A stretch of DNA of 6,532 bases, taken from NCBI GenBank assembly GCA_964547795.1, contig CAZJPD010000043.1, forward strand, positions 1-6,532, written 5' to 3'. The notes beneath the pieces are model-generated. The model was not told the DNA's origin. It ran no database searches and saw only the letters and a list, made by a program, of their open reading frames with translations. Source of the stretch: CAZJPD01 sp964547795. Its GTDB lineage: Bacteria; Pseudomonadota; Alphaproteobacteria; Rickettsiales; Midichloriaceae. The stretch's first letter is position 1; each line of letters opens with the position of its first letter. A program made the translations under genes and the position numbers. Of this stretch, positions 5,791 through 6,532 are shown piece by piece.

Positions 5791-5820
5791 TTATACTTTA
5801 TCTTTTCCTTTTATTGTCAA
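5790..5820 (-). promoter_or_regulatory. Candidate sigma-70 promoter for the 228-residue gene
   Basis: On the minus strand TTGACA (5815-5820) is a perfect -35 and TATAAG (5790-5795) a five-of-six -10, with a 19-base spacer that is longer than ideal. Transcription would start near 5783, leaving a leader of about 105 bases. It sits next to a dyad (5763-5790) that could be an operator. Confidence 0.45.
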
Positions 5821-5978
5821 ATCTTTTTATCTCTAAAAATGTCTTATTTCGGTGGTTTGAGCTCTTTTTGTTTCTAAATTTTTCATCATCTACCAGTTAT
5901 TGCAGGGTTGTTGATAATTTGAAAATCGATGTTGATAGCAATCTTATCGTAAAAGATAAATTATTTTCACTATTACTG

Positions 5979-6006
5979 AGTTAGAATTTTATTCTGACTT
6001 CTTTTT
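5979..6006 (+). terminator. Terminator-like hairpin with T tract, no gene upstream
   Basis: AGTTAGAAT (5979-5987) pairs with ATTCTGACT (5991-5999) around TTT, giving a nine-pair stem with one G-T pair, followed by TCTTTTT. This has the form of a plus-strand intrinsic terminator. No plus-strand gene ends before it, so it may belong to a small RNA, be a relic, or be chance in AT-rich DNA. Confidence 0.35.
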
Positions 6007-6047
6007 CATCCCATATAACCTGCGGATTGCAGAATAATCTTTTGTAA

Positions 6048-6069
6048 AGCGTCCCCAGAGCGTCCCCAA
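6048..6069. repeat. Tandem 11-base direct repeat before the integrase gene
   Basis: AGCGTCCCCAG (6048-6058) is followed directly by AGCGTCCCCAA (6059-6069), identical at 10 of 11 positions and strikingly C-rich in an AT-rich region. It ends 18 bases before the integrase start. Directly repeated short sites close to an integrase gene are commonly arm-type binding sites or part of the attachment site; that role here is inferred. Confidence 0.55.
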
Positions 6070-6087
6070 ATTTTTTAGGTTATTAAT

Positions 6088-6532
6088 ATGAAAGCAAAAA
6101 GACATAACTTTACTAAACACTTTATAGAATCATTACCTATGTCAAATAAAGGTTCACGAGATTACTATAAGGATACAAAAGTTTTTAGATTAGAAATTAT
6201 GGTAACAAATACAGGATTAAAGCCTTTTAAAGTAAGAAGGAAAAAAGAAGGAAAAGATATAAAAGTCACGCTTGGACGTTATCCAGAGACATCAATAGAA
6301 AAAGCAAGAGATTTAGCATCAAAGGTAAATAGTCAAATAGCAGAAGGGATAAATCCAAATAAAGAGAAGGAAGAAGTGAAACTAGAAATAGATTTTGGAA
6401 AATTGTTTGAAATATACATAAAGCAATATACGAAGAAACACAAAAGGACATATAAAGAAGATATAAGACAATACAAAAGGTACTTATCTAAATTAAAGAA
6501 ACGAAAAATCTCAACAATGAGGAAGGAAGATA
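6088..6532 (+). CDS. Tyrosine recombinase/phage-type integrase, N-terminal part (3' end outside window)
   Basis: Integrases of this family insert and excise prophages and genomic islands by site-specific recombination. The frame is open from ATG 6088 to the window end, 148 residues. The N-terminal DUF4102-type arm-binding domain shows FTKHFIESLP (8-17), KVFRLEIMVTNTGLKPFKVR (31-50), TLGRYPETSIEKARDLA (61-77) and AEGINPN (85-91). The core-binding helical domain begins with FGKLFEIYIKQY (103-114) and continues with TYKEDIRQYKRYL. The catalytic Arg-His-Arg-Tyr residues would lie beyond the window, so integrity cannot be judged. AGG eight bases before the ATG is a fair ribosome-binding site. Family members are usually about 380-430 residues. 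The gene faces away from the minus-strand block and probably marks one edge of a mobile segment. Confidence 0.9.
   Translation, partial: MKAKRHNFTKHFIESLPMSNKGSRDYYKDTKVFRLEIMVTNTGLKPFKVRRKKEGKDIKVTLGRYPETSIEKARDLASKVNSQIAEGINPNKEKEEVKLEIDFGKLFEIYIKQYTKKHKRTYKEDIRQYKRYLSKLKKRKISTMRKED

Larger units (their letters stand above)
5678..6087. other. Non-coding region between the hypothetical gene and the integrase
   Basis: These 410 bases separate two divergently transcribed genes and hold no convincing frame. Contents: the candidate promoter and dyad, an inverted pair AAGATTTGAC (5718-5727) with GTCAAATCTT (5816-5825), three copies of TGTTGATA (5739-5746, 5909-5916, 5930-5937), a terminator-like hairpin (5979-6006) and the tandem repeat before the integrase (6048-6069). 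I looked for a tRNA, which integrases often target, and found none. Confidence 0.6.

Noticed and set aside
5678..6087. tRNA or tmRNA gene as integration target beside the integrase
   Set aside because: No cloverleaf, T-loop GGTTCGAATC-like motif or terminal CCA context was found on either strand.
6266..6451. Minus-strand hydrophobic open frame opposite the integrase
   Set aside because: It is the antisense of a Lys/Glu-rich integrase segment, which produces a false membrane-like peptide.

Overview
The window looks like part of a low-GC alphaproteobacterial chromosome, most likely an obligate intracellular member of the Rickettsiales. The evidence is the AT-rich DNA, the sequences of ribosomal proteins S6, S18 and L9 and of the RNA polymerase omega subunit, the long repeat-filled spacer, a decaying Rpn-type gene of a kind common in these genomes, and a tyrosine integrase. 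The genus cannot be fixed from the sequence alone.

Layout. Positions 1-1477 (+) are a compact housekeeping operon: rpsF (5' end outside the window), rpsR, rplI and rpoZ, with gaps of 3-18 bases. rpoZ contains a run of ten N. The bases either side overlap by three, and closing the run restores one clean 121-residue frame, so the N run is almost certainly an artificial contig join. Positions 1478-2268 hold no convincing gene. They carry two long imperfect palindromes and a cluster of eight copies of an octamer (GTAATRCA or a one-base variant), mostly spaced 10-11 bases apart inside a larger inverted arrangement.

Positions 2269-5677 are an accessory block, all on the minus strand. First comes a broken gene for a calcium-binding, cadherin-like (tandem-95 type) membrane or surface protein with two EF-hand loops. 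It has one frameshift and one in-frame amber, and ten consecutive G sit at the ribosome-binding position. Next is an Rpn/PD-(D/E)XK family nuclease-transposase gene split by one amber codon. The third is an intact 228-residue protein of unknown function with a good ribosome-binding site and a candidate promoter.

Positions 5678-6087 are a non-coding region with a dyad over the candidate promoter, a terminator-like hairpin and, just before the last gene, a tandem 11-base repeat that is a good candidate for an integrase-binding or attachment-site element. From 6088 the N-terminal part of a DUF4102-type tyrosine recombinase runs off the window.

The picture is a conserved translation/transcription operon next to a decaying mobile or accessory segment that ends at an integrase. 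Nothing proves a complete new system. The most original signals are the octamer array at 2028-2250, the G10 tract before the surface-protein gene, and the two ambers that both fall where glutamine is plausible.
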